Positions 27,020 through 34,738 of a DNA stretch of 34,738 nt are shown here, piece after piece. Position numbers and translations under genes: made by a program. Origin of the DNA: Cephaloticoccus primus (lineage in GTDB: Bacteria > Verrucomicrobiota > Verrucomicrobiia > Opitutales > Opitutaceae). Where the stretch lies: positions 1-34,738 of the forward strand of contig NZ_LSZQ01000065.1 of assembly GCF_001580015.1 (NCBI RefSeq), read 5' to 3'. How positions within the stretch are numbered: the first letter of the stretch is position 1; each line of letters opens with the position of its first letter. The notes below the pieces were generated by a model. It was not told the DNA's origin and searched no databases. It was given only the letters and a program-made list of their open reading frames with translations.

Positions 27020-27390
27020 TCCCACTACGCGTGGGGCGGTGGCGGGGCGCCACGGGCCATTGAATTTGGGAATCGCGCTTCGGCGGCGTAGCGCCGAAGA
27101 GCGATTCCCAAATTTACATGAGCTCCCCCTGTCGCGTTGCGACAGGAAGAAGGCCCCAAGCGCGAATGAAACGAAGACCCGTTGGGGCGAAATATTTGGT
27201 CAACGAGTTAATCTCCTATTCTCCCACCTGAGCTCCGGTCAGGGAGTTCATTCAACTGTACGGTTTGCTTGGCGGGCGTTCCGCCCGCCAAGCAAACCGT
27301 ACAGTAAATGGCAGGGGACACCGACGAGCCGCCAACGAGCGGCTCGCCAAATAAAAGGGTCTGCGACCCCGCCGCCCCACGCGCAGTGGA
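27020..27390. repeat. Repeat locus E: mosaic of types II and III
   Basis: It lies between the convergent PBP2 and dehydrogenase genes. Left: H3 with CCACTACGCGTGG (from 27021); type II arms 27063-27075 and 27102-27114, perfect; H5 27128-27146. Right, inverted: type III with perfect 23-bp arms 27255-27277 and 27283-27305; H1 27326-27345 (GAGCCGC-CAACGA-GCGGCTC); H2 with stem GGGTC-TGC-GACCC; a C/G-rich end with CACGCGCAGTGG. Compared with locus C, type III has G-to-A on one arm balanced by C-to-T on the other, and a second balanced change near the loop. The small frames across it are chance. Confidence 0.9.
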
Positions 27391-27427
27391 GTCACCGTAC
27401 TTCTCCAAGCTCAAGGAGAGCTCAGCT

Positions 27428-28399
27428 TCACAATAATTTCAGCAAGGCGCAGATGTCTTCTTCGCCGTAGCCTGCGCGGGCGGCGGCGGCGAGCCGGTCG
27501 AGCACCGCCGCGCGCACGGCGAAGGGCTCTTCGCCTGTCCCGCATGATTCGCCCGCACGCTCCTGTGCCACCACCGCGCCTCGGGCTTCCTCCGCCACAT
27601 GTGGCTCGGCTCCACTCGCAGCGCCCGTACTGGTTTCAGCTTCGCCGCTGCCCGTACCCGCGCGGCCCGCGTCGCCCGCCAGTGCGAGCCCGCTTAGCCG
27701 GATGTCCTTGAGCATGTGCTTTACGGAAAACTGCGGCGCGTAGTCCCCCGCGCGCAGCTTCGGCTCCTTCAATTTTGCGAGGCCCGAGTAGGTAATGTTG
27801 GGCCGCAGCGCGTTGAAGAAAACGTCGTCGGTCACGCCCGCGTGGCGCACGAGCGTCAGCGCTTCGCAGAGCCCCTGCATTTGCGCGGCGATGTTGAGGT
27901 TCATTGCCAGCTTCAGCGTGCACGCCTGGCGGTGGTCGCCGATGTGCAGGCGCAGGCTCGACACGAGCCCGAGCAGCGGCTCCAGCTCCGCGATCAGCCC
28001 GGCCTCGCCGCCCAGATAGAAAACCGTCTGCCGCGCTTCGGCGGCGGGCTTGCTGCCGGTAAACGGCGCTTCGAGATAGCGCGCGCCCGTCGCGAGGACT
28101 TGCACGCGAAACCGCTCGCTGCTCTGCGGGTCAATCGTGCTCGACTGCACGAGCACCTTTCCCGGCCCGAGTGCGGGCAGGATTCGCTCAAGGACGGCCT
28201 GCACTGCGGGTGGATCGGCCACGACGACCTGCACCACGTCCGACGCGCACGCGACCGCTTCGGGCGAGCCGAGCGGCGAGGGCGCATCGGCCCGCGCCGT
28301 GCGATTCCAGGTCCCGCCCAGAACGCCCGCTGCCGCGTAGTGCCCGGCCCACACGCGCCCGATGATCCCCAACCCGATTACGCCAATTTTCGTACTCAT
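27428..28399 (-). CDS. NAD(P)-dependent beta-hydroxyacid dehydrogenase (3-hydroxyisobutyrate dehydrogenase/GLYR1 family)
   Basis: 323 residues from ATG 28399, which starts the Rossmann strand MSTKIGVIGLGIIG (GLGIIG at 9-14). The substrate-side motif is EAPFTGSKPAAEARQ (110-124), and the catalytic lysine is Lys163 in KLAMNLNI with Asn167. Members reduce small aldehydes or oxidise beta-hydroxyacids; the TGSKPAAE form is nearer to the glyoxylate/succinic semialdehyde reductase branch, but the substrate is not certain. A Gly/Ala/Glu-rich insertion of about 50 residues (243-292) splits the C-terminal helical domain before VLDRLAAAARAGYGEEDICAL. Upstream codons to 28543 are open but not conserved. 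It is divergent from the oxidoreductase at 28564. Confidence 0.9.
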   Translation of the reverse strand: MSTKIGVIGLGIIGRVWAGHYAAAGVLGGTWNRTARADAPSPLGSPEAVACASDVVQVVVADPPAVQAVLERILPALGPGKVLVQSSTIDPQSSERFRVQVLATGARYLEAPFTGSKPAAEARQTVFYLGGEAGLIAELEPLLGLVSSLRLHIGDHRQACTLKLAMNLNIAAQMQGLCEALTLVRHAGVTDDVFFNALRPNITYSGLAKLKEPKLRAGDYAPQFSVKHMLKDIRLSGLALAGDAGRAGTGSGEAETSTGAASGAEPHVAEEARGAVVAQERAGESCGTGEEPFAVRAAVLDRLAAAARAGYGEEDICALLKLL

Positions 28400-28563
28400 A
28401 AAATGAGTGGGCAGGCTTGTAGCGGATCGCGGGCGAGTCAAAGTGCGGCTCCGAAAATCGGTCATCGGCACCATCGTCACGCGAGCGCGCTCAACGCATC
28501 GCTGCTCGAGTCGCGAAGCGCGACGACCGACACTACCCCACAACCCCCTACCCCGAACTGATC

Positions 28564-29730
28564 ATGTCTGATAAGAAAACGATTAACGTCGGCTTCCTCG
28601 GCTGCGGAGGCCGCGCCCGCACCATCGCCAAGCACCTCCTCAGCGGCCCCGACAGCGAGGGCGTCGCCATCGCTGCGCTGTACGATCCGCGCAGCGAAGC
28701 CGCCAAGCAGCTCAACGCCGAATGCGGCGCGAGTGCCCGCCTGCTCGACTCCGTGGAGGCCGTGATCAACGACGGCGCGGTGGACTGGGTGGTCGTCGCC
28801 TCGCCCAATTGCTACCACGTCGAGCAAGCCAGTGCCGCGCTCAAAGCGGGTAAACATGTTTTCTGCGAGAAGCCGCTGGCGACCCGCTTCGAAGACTGCC
28901 TGCAACTGCGCGACGCGCGCCAGGCCGCTCCCGACCGCCACTTCTTCTTCGGCCTCGTCTTGCGCTACACGCCGCTCTACCAAAAAGCAAAAGAGCTGAT
29001 CACCAGCGGCCTGATCGGCCAGCCCATCTCCTTCGAGTTTAACGAGACACTCGTCCCCGCGCACGGCGGCTACATCCACGGCAACTGGCGCCGCTACCGC
29101 GACCAGGCCGGCACGCACCTGCTCGAGAAATGCTGCCACGATCTCGACCTCGTTAACTGGCTGATCGACAGCCTGCCCGTGCGCGCAGCCAGCTTTGGCG
29201 GCAAAAACTTTTTCCGCCCCGAAAACCGCGCGCTCGACGCGCGCCTCGGCCCCGACGCGCAGGGGCGCTCCGCCTACCGCATCTGGCCCGACCCCGAGGG
29301 CGTCGACCCCTTCTCCGAGGGCGCGACCATCGTCGATAACCAAGTCGCCATCCTCGAGTACGCCAACGGCGCGCGCGCGACCTTTCACACCAACTGCAAC
29401 GCCGCCATCCCCGAGCGCCGCATGTACATCCTCGGCACCGAAGGCTCGCTGCTCCTCTACGCCAACAAGAGCAGCATCGTTTACCAGAAAATCGGCCACG
29501 ACACGCAGCCCGAGACCTTCGCGCTCGACGCCAGCGACATGCACCTCGGCGGCGATGCCTTCATGGCCGGGCACCTGCGCAAAACCATGCTCGAAAACAC
29601 GGCGCCGCTGGCCGGTCTCGACGACGGCTTCACCTCCGCCGTCTCCGCCTTCGGCATCGACGAAGCGATGGACAGCGGCCAGGTCGTCGACCTGCGCCCC
29701 ATGTGGCAACGCGCCGGAGTGAGCGTGTAA
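28564..29730 (+). CDS. Gfo/Idh/MocA family oxidoreductase
   Basis: 388 residues. N-terminal Rossmann fold NVGFLGCGGRARTIAKHL (8-25), then the family's EKP motif in GKHVFCEKPLA with Lys103. The C-terminal alpha/beta domain contains LLEKCCHDLDLVNWL, with a His-Asp pair typical of the active site, and ILGTEGSLLLY. Such enzymes oxidise or reduce sugars and inositols with NAD(P). Verrucomicrobiota carry many paralogues and the substrate is not visible here. The 164-base gap to the divergent dehydrogenase would hold both promoters. The leader is C-rich and lacks a Shine-Dalgarno. Confidence 0.93.
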   Translation: MSDKKTINVGFLGCGGRARTIAKHLLSGPDSEGVAIAALYDPRSEAAKQLNAECGASARLLDSVEAVINDGAVDWVVVASPNCYHVEQASAALKAGKHVFCEKPLATRFEDCLQLRDARQAAPDRHFFFGLVLRYTPLYQKAKELITSGLIGQPISFEFNETLVPAHGGYIHGNWRRYRDQAGTHLLEKCCHDLDLVNWLIDSLPVRAASFGGKNFFRPENRALDARLGPDAQGRSAYRIWPDPEGVDPFSEGATIVDNQVAILEYANGARATFHTNCNAAIPERRMYILGTEGSLLLYANKSSIVYQKIGHDTQPETFALDASDMHLGGDAFMAGHLRKTMLENTAPLAGLDDGFTSAVSAFGIDEAMDSGQVVDLRPMWQRAGVSV

Positions 29731-29737
29731 GCTGGGA

Positions 29738-29770
29738 CGAAACGTAAGCCATCTGATGGCTTACATTTCG
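29738..29770 (+). terminator. Hairpin just after the oxidoreductase stop
   Basis: A 15-base stem with one mismatch (CGAAACGTAAGCCAT / ATGGCTTACATTTCG) and a CTG loop, beginning 8 bases after the TAA. There is no T tract, so it is either an atypical terminator or part of repeat locus F, which follows at once. Confidence 0.45.
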
Positions 29771-29784
29771 CCCACACAAAGCCG

Positions 29785-29931
29785 CTCCCATTCGTGCTTG
29801 ATGCCCTGCTTCCTGTCGCGAAGCGACAGGGGGGGGCTTTAAATTCGCGATTTTGTTCGGGCGCTTCGCGCCCTGACAAAATCGCGAATTACATGGCAAG
29901 TGGCGCCACGCCACCGCTCCACGCGTAGTGG
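29785..29931. repeat. Repeat locus F: single inverted copy with type I hairpin
   Basis: A half-unit: the CCATTCGTGCTTGATGCC joint segment, H5 29812-29830 (CCTGTCGC-GAA-GCGACAGG), type I arms 29842-29855 and 29877-29890 (perfect 14 bp), and H3 ending ACGCGTAGTGG at 29931. The type I arms read AATTCGCG / CGCGAATT where locus B has AATTTGCG / CGCAAATT, a paired substitution. The inner hairpin is GGGCGC-TTC-GCGCCC. It lies between the convergent oxidoreductase and zincin genes. Confidence 0.88.
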
Positions 29932-29998
29932 TGCCGCCCGTTTTCCCTTAATCAATTAAGCACACTCCCATAACAAATGGCGCTGCCAAACAGCGCGG

Positions 29999-30373
29999 TC
30001 ACAAGCCGCGGGCTTCGACTTCGTCCTCATCCCAGCCGAGGTAGTGGCCGAGCTCGTGCAGGTAAGTCAGCCGCAGTTCTTCGTCGAAGGTCGGCCAGTC
30101 GGCCTCGGCGTAGTCCCAGAGGTTTTCGAGATACAGCAAGATTTGCGGCGGGGCGGGCTCGCTTTGGGAAAACTCCGTGCCGTGCGGGTTGCCGCTGAAA
30201 AGGCCGAGTATATCGGGCCCGAAACCCCCGGCGAGGACAGCCTCACTGGGGACGGCCTCGCAGTGCACCGGCACCGCGCGCGCCAGCGGGCGAATCTCCG
30301 GCGGCAAACGCCGCTGGAGCCGCGTGATCAATCGCTCGGCACGTTGCACGAGCTCCTCAAAGCGCAGCGTCAT
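29999..30373 (-). CDS. Zincin-like metallopeptidase family protein (PF06262 type)
   Basis: 124 residues from ATG 30373. The C-terminus carries H106-E-L-G-H110 in YLHELGHYLGWDEDEV, the zinc-binding HExxH followed by the GxDE region of the small bacterial zincin-like family (minimal, about 120 residues). These proteins have a metallopeptidase fold, but activity is not established for most. ILLYLENLWDYAE in the middle is also typical. The frame is open to 30490 (163 residues); the added 39 residues are unlike the family. GTG 30394 is another possible start. Confidence 0.8.
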   Translation of the reverse strand: MTLRFEELVQRAERLITRLQRRLPPEIRPLARAVPVHCEAVPSEAVLAGGFGPDILGLFSGNPHGTEFSQSEPAPPQILLYLENLWDYAEADWPTFDEELRLTYLHELGHYLGWDEDEVEARGL

Positions 30374-30546
30374 CTCCCAAAGGGGATGGATCACCCCCGC
30401 CCGATAAGTCGAGCCAACAGCACCCGGCCAGCCGCTCTTCTGTGAAATCTCCGGCTGCCCGTACGCACTTCCCTTAGGCATATTGAGCAAAGCTCACAAC
30501 GCGCGCGTTGCACACGCGCGGCAAGCCGCCCAGCCTCCGTCCCCCG

Positions 30547-31911
30547 ATGCCCAAAAACAGCGCGCCACGAGTGCTCATAGTCGGAGGCGGAGCCGCCGGA
30601 TTTTTCGCAGCGATCACCTGCGCCCAGGCCAACCCCACCGCACAGGTCACGATTTGCGAAGCCACCGCGCACCCGCTCGCCAAAGTCCGCATCTCGGGCG
30701 GCGGCCGCTGCAATGTCACCCACGCGTGCTACGAGCCGCGCGAACTCGTGCAGCACTACCCGCGCGGCGGGCGCGAGCTGCGCGGCGCGTTTCACCAGTG
30801 GCAACCGCGAGACATGGTGGCGTGGCTCGAAGCGCGCGGCGTGCCGCTAAAAACCGAAGCCGATGGACGCGTCTTTCCCGTCGCGGATGACTCGGCAGTG
30901 ATCGTCGACTGCTTGCAGCGCGCGGCCCGCGACGCAGGCGTCGCAGTAAAACTGCGCCTCGGCGTGCGCGCGGTGGAGCGTTGCGAGAGCGCAGAGCCAG
31001 AAGCGAATGCAGGCACAACAGGCGCGGCCGCAGAAGCGCAAGGCGAAGGCGGCCCGGATGCAGCCCGAGCGGATGCAGCCGAAAGCCACCCTGCCACCTG
31101 CGCAGGCGGGCCGCGATTTCGCGTCACGCTGACCGATGGGAGCACGACTGAGTGCGAGCGCGTGTTGATCGCCACCGGCGGAAATCGGGCCTCGGTCGGC
31201 ACGACGATTGCCCAAAACCTCGGGCACACGATCGAGCCACCCGTCCCCTCGCTCTTCACCTTTCACGTCGATGATCCACGCATCGACGGCCTCTCGGGAA
31301 TCAGCGTCGGGCAAGTATCGCTCAGCGTGCCGACCTGCAAAGGACTGACGAGCGAAGGCCCGCTCCTCATCACGCACTGGGGCTTGAGCGGCCCGGCGGT
31401 GCTCAAACTCTCGGCTTGGGGCGCGCGCGCGTTTGCCGCCTGCGATTACGAATTTCCGCTCAAGGTAAACTTCGCGCCACCGCACACACGCGAATCCGCG
31501 CAACACGCGCTGGCCGCCCTGCGCACCGAACAGCCGCGGCGCCAGATCGCACGCGGAAATCCCTTTGGCCTGCCCGCGCGCCTGTGGGAGAGGCTGGTAC
31601 AAGTGGGGGGCGTGAGCGAAGGGCAAGCCTGGGCGGGCCTTTCCAACGCACGACTCGGCGCACTCGCCGAAGCGCTCTGCGCAGCCCGGTTTGCCGTTCG
31701 CGGCAAAAGCACCAACAAAGACGAATTCGTCACCTGCGGCGGCGTCCGGCTGCGCGAGGTTGACTTTAAAACGATGGAAAGCCGCCTCTGCCCGGGCCTG
31801 CACTTCGCAGGCGAAGTCCTCGACATCGACGGCGTGACCGGCGGCTTCAATTTCCAGGCCGCCTGGACCACGGGCCGCCTCGCCGGCCTCGCCATGAGCG
31901 GGCGGGCCTAA
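30547..31911 (+). CDS. HI0933/BaiN-family NAD(P)/FAD-dependent flavoprotein
   Basis: 454 residues from ATG 30547, the codon that directly precedes the FAD-binding strand (PRVLIVGGGAAGFFAAI). The family signature VRISGGGRCNVTHA follows at about residue 50. Further blocks are VLIATGGNRASVGT, GLSGPAVLKLSAWGARAF, FVTCGGVRLREVDFKTMESRL, and GLHFAGEVLDIDGVTGGFNFQAAW with WTTGRLAG at the end, all standard for HI0933-like proteins. Their reaction is generally unknown; some are flavin-dependent reductases. The product is longer than usual (about 390-420) because of an Ala/Gly/Glu-rich insertion at about residues 151-187. It is preceded by a C/T-rich leader and divergent from the zincin gene. Confidence 0.92.
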   Translation: MPKNSAPRVLIVGGGAAGFFAAITCAQANPTAQVTICEATAHPLAKVRISGGGRCNVTHACYEPRELVQHYPRGGRELRGAFHQWQPRDMVAWLEARGVPLKTEADGRVFPVADDSAVIVDCLQRAARDAGVAVKLRLGVRAVERCESAEPEANAGTTGAAAEAQGEGGPDAARADAAESHPATCAGGPRFRVTLTDGSTTECERVLIATGGNRASVGTTIAQNLGHTIEPPVPSLFTFHVDDPRIDGLSGISVGQVSLSVPTCKGLTSEGPLLITHWGLSGPAVLKLSAWGARAFAACDYEFPLKVNFAPPHTRESAQHALAALRTEQPRRQIARGNPFGLPARLWERLVQVGGVSEGQAWAGLSNARLGALAEALCAARFAVRGKSTNKDEFVTCGGVRLREVDFKTMESRLCPGLHFAGEVLDIDGVTGGFNFQAAWTTGRLAGLAMSGRA

Positions 31912-32021
31912 GCCCGGATCCAAAAAACGCGCCAAGGCGTAAGCCTCGCCCGTAGGCTACGCCATCATGCAGCAGCCTCATACGGCCACTCCTGCCCGCT
32001 CAAACGAGCGTACACTAAAAT

Positions 32022-32380
32022 TGGTGGAGGTGGCGGGAGTTGAACCCGCGTCTTTCCGGCCTTCACGCGCCGCATCTACCGTCATAGTGCGCCTTTTGAT
32101 CTCGCCCTTGCTCAGCGCAGCGCACGGGCGCTTGAGCGAGGGCCAACTCCCGGGTTGAAGGTACGGTATGCAGTCCGCGAGTCGCACCGCATACTATGCC
32201 TGCTGTCGTCGCCGGTATCAGCTAGCAGGTGTCGCTGGACCGACGTGGCCGTCATTAAGCAGCCAGGGGCATTTCTTCGTAAGTGCCATTTATGGTGTTG
32301 AAACGGGGATTAACGAGAGACGCCTCACTCTCGAACGGCAGCTGCGCGCTCTACCCGAAAATCGAATCCAAAACACCCCC
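32022..32380 (-). ncRNA. ssrA: Transfer-messenger RNA (tmRNA)
   Basis: 359 bases on the minus strand. The 5' end reads GGGGGTGTTTTGGATTCGA, the classic tmRNA start, and the 3' end reads GGTTCAACTCCCGCC and then CACCTCCACCA. GGGGGTG pairs with CACCTCC as acceptor stem, and the T arm GCGGG-TTCAACT-CCCGC is intact, with CCA encoded. The internal message ends NGTYEEMPLAA with stop TAA (32255-32290 on the + strand). The codon before AAT is ATA, so the true resume codon is not settled by eye. It acts with SmpB to rescue stalled ribosomes and tag peptides. It is a one-piece tmRNA; no permutation is seen. 31912-32021 is otherwise empty. Confidence 0.95.
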
Positions 32381-32384
32381 ATGT

Positions 32385-32412
32385 CTGTAAGCGCCCGACC
32401 GACTCGCCTAAA
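32385..32412 (-). promoter_or_regulatory. Candidate ssrA promoter
   Basis: On the minus strand TTTAGG (32407-32412), 16 bases, then TTACAG (32385-32390), four bases before the mature 5' end. Both boxes are weak and the spacing to the 5' end is short. No other gene is recognised in 32381-32679, apart from the short repeat at 32583-32610. Confidence 0.25.
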
Positions 32413-32582
32413 CGAGCGCGGGCCTCAGGGATCGGGATGCGGCTTCTTGCTAAAAACAATGCGCGCCAAACCAATCAAAGAACGAAGTGGTGAAGCTGCC
32501 GACCTCCGCGCGAAACACAAGCGCCGTCTTCAGAGCGGAAGGGAGTCCGCGCCAAGTGCTCACCCATCGGGCCGCCCCAAAT

Positions 32583-32610
32583 GGTTAACCGGAAAAATCG
32601 CCCGCGCGGG
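32583..32610. repeat. 28-bp segment shared with repeat locus D
   Basis: GGTTAACCGGAAAAAT followed by a C/G-rich end that includes CGCGCGGG. It matches 17490-17517 in the opposite orientation at 25 of 28 positions, with the first 16 identical. It starts with the palindrome GGTTAACC. It is probably another module of the intergenic repeat family, or a separate small repeat. Confidence 0.55.
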
Positions 32611-32679
32611 TAACCGCCATTTTAGCCGCAACTTTTTGCCGCCCACTGCGCGGCCTCTGCTGGACAACTTGAGGGGGAG

Positions 32680-33423
32680 CTAAGCGAGCAAGGCCCCGAG
32701 TTCTTTGCTGAGCTGGAAGGCGGCCCGCACCGCGGCGAACTCGCGGAGCAGTTCCAATGGTGAGCCCCCCTTCGGGAAGAGCAGATCGACGCTCGCCCCG
32801 GTGCAGCGCACGCGTGCGGCCACGCCTTCGACTGCAATTTCGCAGTAGCTGTAATCCGAAGGATAGCTCACGCGAAGCGGTGCAGCGCGATCCCCACCGC
32901 GGCCGCCGGGGCCGCCGCTGTTCCCGCCGTCTGCATCGTCGAGAGCCTCCACGGCATCAATCACGGCCTCCACTTGCACGCCGCGTTTGAGCGCAAAGGA
33001 GAGCTCGGAAAACGCGCCGCGAAACACCGCGTTAAACGCATCGCTCGCCAGTACGGCGGCCTCGTGCGCGTCGAGCAGCGTTTGCGTGATGAGGTAGTCG
33101 CTGGGGCTGGCAGGATCGAGCTCGTAGGCGATTTCGAGCGTGAAATCGCGCGCGCGCAGGAGCGCTTGGGCGCTCTCCACATTCAGGGAAATGTCGCGCC
33201 GCTTGTAGCCGAGGGCTTCGCGCAGAGTTTGAAACAGTGCCTCGGCGCGCTCGGCGAGCTCGGGTGCACAGAGCCGCGCGAGAAAAGCCTGAGTCGTCGG
33301 GTTGGCAGCGGTGGGCAGCGTGTGCTGTTTTTTCCGAAACCCGCTCAGGGCCTTCACCGCGCCCGCGTCGCGCCCGACGAAGCGCAGCTCAGCAATCAAA
33401 GTGTCGGGCAAATCGGCTCCCAT
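32680..33423 (-). CDS. Conserved-looking hypothetical protein
   Basis: 247 residues; I do not recognise a family. No signal peptide or membrane segment, so probably cytoplasmic. It appears as two regions: a helical N-terminal part (about 1-165) with FRKKQHTLPTAANPTT, REALGYKRRDISLNVESAQA and DFTLEIAYELDPASPSDYLI, then a Gly/Asp-rich linker (about 166-185, DDADGGNSGGPGGRGGD) and a C-terminal part with YPSDYSYCEIAVEGVAARVR and a helix to the end. The codon use and long clean frame match neighbouring genes, which supports coding. Its start (ATG 33423) is about 176 bases from the mdh stop, with repeat locus G between them. Confidence 0.75.
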   Translation of the reverse strand: MGADLPDTLIAELRFVGRDAGAVKALSGFRKKQHTLPTAANPTTQAFLARLCAPELAERAEALFQTLREALGYKRRDISLNVESAQALLRARDFTLEIAYELDPASPSDYLITQTLLDAHEAAVLASDAFNAVFRGAFSELSFALKRGVQVEAVIDAVEALDDADGGNSGGPGGRGGDRAAPLRVSYPSDYSYCEIAVEGVAARVRCTGASVDLLFPKGGSPLELLREFAAVRAAFQLSKELGALLA

Positions 33424-33483
33424 GCGCCCCGAGCCAAAACTGCGCGGCGATTTTCCGCGAGCCCGAAGGATAGGGGGCCCAGC

Positions 33484-33554
33484 CCCACTACGACTACGCG
33501 TGGGGCGCGGTATTCGACCGTTTCATTGTGCGGTGCACTCGTTGGTGCACCGTC
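33484..33554. repeat. Repeat locus G: truncated copy
   Basis: Only the outer modules remain, in inverted orientation: H3-like ACTACGCGTGGGGC (33488-33506), an H2-like small hairpin CGGT-ATTCG-ACCG, the TTTCATT spacer, and H1 33532-33551 with stem GGTGCAC and loop TCGTTG. The H1 stem is different from all other loci yet fully paired. Confidence 0.8.
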
Positions 33555-33599
33555 TGGTGTCCCTGGGCTGCATCCCGATAGGCGTGAGCCTGTGTGAGC

Positions 33600-34583
33600 T
33601 CAGCCGAGGAGTTCGGCGACCATCGCGCGTTCTTCGGCGAGTTCCTGGTTGGTCGCGGCGATCTTTGACCTGGCGAAGTCGTCCATCGGGTGGCCTTCGA
33701 TGATCTCGTAACTGCCGGGTGTCGTGGTGCGCACGGGCACGCCTGCCCACACGTTGGCATCGAAGCCATAAGCACTCGCGCCCGAAACGGCAACCGAGTG
33801 CACGGCGCCGGGCGTCATCAGGTCGTGGACGTGATCGACCAGCGCGTTGGCCGCCGAGGCCGCCGAGGAGAGGCCGCGCGCCGCGATGATGGCCGCGCCG
33901 CGCTTGCCCACGGTTTCGCAAAAGGGACCGCGCAGCCAGGCATCGTCGCCGATGACTTCGGCTGCGGGCGCGCCGCCGATGGTCGCCTGGGCAAAGGCGG
34001 GAAACATGCTCGGGCTGTGGTTTCCGTAGATGAAGATGTCGCGGACGGCAGTGAGGTCTACGCCCGCTTTTTTGGCGAGCAGTGCCTGCGCGCGGTTCTG
34101 GTCGAGCCGCACCATCGCCGTGAAGCGGTCGGGCGTGAGCCGCCGCGCCTTCGAGGCGGCGATCATGCAGTTTGTGTTGGCGGGGTTGCCGACGACGGCC
34201 ACGCGCGCGTCCTCGGCGGCGACTTCGTCGATGATCGCTCCCTGGGCGGAGAAGATCTTGCCGTTGTCCTTGAGCAAGTCGGCGCGCTCCATCCCCGGGC
34301 CGCGCGGCTTGGCGCCGACGAGCAGCGACCAGTTCGCGTCCTTGAACGCCACTCGCGGATCGTCGCTAAGGACGAGCCCCTTGAGCAGCGGGAACGCGCA
34401 GTCGTCGAGCTCCATCGCCACGCCCTCCAGCGCCTTCATCGCCTTCTCGTTGGGGATTTCCAAAAGCTGGAGAATCACCGGCTGCCCGGGCCCAAACATC
34501 GCGCCCGAGGCGATGCGAAACAACAGCGAGTAAGAGATCTGACCGGCAGCACCAGTCACGGCAACACGTAGGGGAGTTTTCAT
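33600..34583 (-). CDS. mdh: Malate dehydrogenase
   Basis: 327 residues from ATG 34583, which begins the NAD-binding strand [20 protein letters not shown]. Interconverts malate and oxaloacetate with NAD in the TCA cycle. Motifs: GAAGQI (11-16), [40 protein letters not shown] and the catalytic His189 in GNHSPSMFP. The group with [12 protein letters not shown] and a length of 327-330 is the cytosolic-type MDH found in many bacteria. The frame is open upstream to 34673, but those 30 residues are not conserved. No other TCA gene is adjacent. Confidence 0.96.
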   Translation of the reverse strand: MKTPLRVAVTGAAGQISYSLLFRIASGAMFGPGQPVILQLLEIPNEKAMKALEGVAMELDDCAFPLLKGLVLSDDPRVAFKDANWSLLVGAKPRGPGMERADLLKDNGKIFSAQGAIIDEVAAEDARVAVVGNPANTNCMIAASKARRLTPDRFTAMVRLDQNRAQALLAKKAGVDLTAVRDIFIYGNHSPSMFPAFAQATIGGAPAAEVIGDDAWLRGPFCETVGKRGAAIIAARGLSSAASAANALVDHVHDLMTPGAVHSVAVSGASAYGFDANVWAGVPVRTTTPGSYEIIEGHPMDDFARSKIAATNQELAEERAMVAELLG

Positions 34584-34692
34584 CGGTGCCGCGTGTTTTA
34601 GCGAAGCCGCCCCGCAGCGCACGGAGAATTTACCGATCATCACGCGCTTATTGCCCGCGCTACCGCAGCACACGCGCCGCCCTTATAAAGGG

Positions 34693-34738
<46 letters not shown>

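Overview
The window looks like a GC-rich contig end from a Gram-negative Verrucomicrobiota, most likely an Opitutae/Opitutaceae-type bacterium. The basis is two large secreted proteins with autotransporter-associated beta-strand motifs and PEP-CTERM (exosortase) tails, an envelope gene set (lgt, mreBCD, PBP2, an RND pump), and core genes with Ala/Gly-rich insertions. This assignment is inference from gene content; no 16S rRNA gene is present. The left edge cuts a gene and the right edge ends in 40 consecutive C, which looks like an assembly or sequencing artefact.

Layout, left to right. 1-2240 (-): PEP-CTERM surface protein, cut at the left edge. 2526-3395 (-): lgt. 3738-5311 (+): gcvT-gcvH with a 4-bp overlap. 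5780-7621 (-): a second, paralogous PEP-CTERM protein. 8224-12651 (+): RND adaptor and AcrB-type permease. 13093-15819 (-): purD, a degenerate S41-like secreted protein and a low-molecular-weight phosphatase. 15943-16018 (+): tRNA-Phe. 16066-17223 (-): mannose-1-phosphate guanylyltransferase. 17777-18796 (+): mreB. About 4 kb of foreign-looking DNA then separates mreB from mreC. It holds a hipB-like antitoxin gene, an internally deleted hipA, a DUF2264-GH88/105 glycosidase gene and a second hipA 3' remnant. 22885-26986 (+): mreC-mreD-PBP2. Then come a beta-hydroxyacid dehydrogenase (-), a Gfo/Idh/MocA oxidoreductase (+), a zincin-like protein (-), a HI0933-type flavoprotein (+), ssrA/tmRNA (-, 32022-32380), a hypothetical protein (-) and malate dehydrogenase (-).

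The most unusual content is between the genes. Seven intergenic loci (A 5323-5808, B 7718-8089, C 12664-13070, D 17445-17590, E 27020-27390, F 29785-29931, G 33484-33554) are built from one kit of small palindromic modules. The stem sequences differ between loci while base pairing is kept, which indicates selection on, or copying through, a folded form. Four loci are head-to-head pairs with interchangeable central hairpins. The same module edges supply the stop codon of the second PEP-CTERM gene and apparently of lgt. No transposase or RAYT-like gene for this family lies in the window.

Functionally, most of the window concerns the cell envelope: shape and septal peptidoglycan (mreBCD, PBP2), lipoprotein maturation (lgt), surface anchoring (PEP-CTERM proteins), nucleotide-sugar supply (GDP-mannose) and efflux. 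A minority is central metabolism (glycine cleavage, purine synthesis, malate dehydrogenase).
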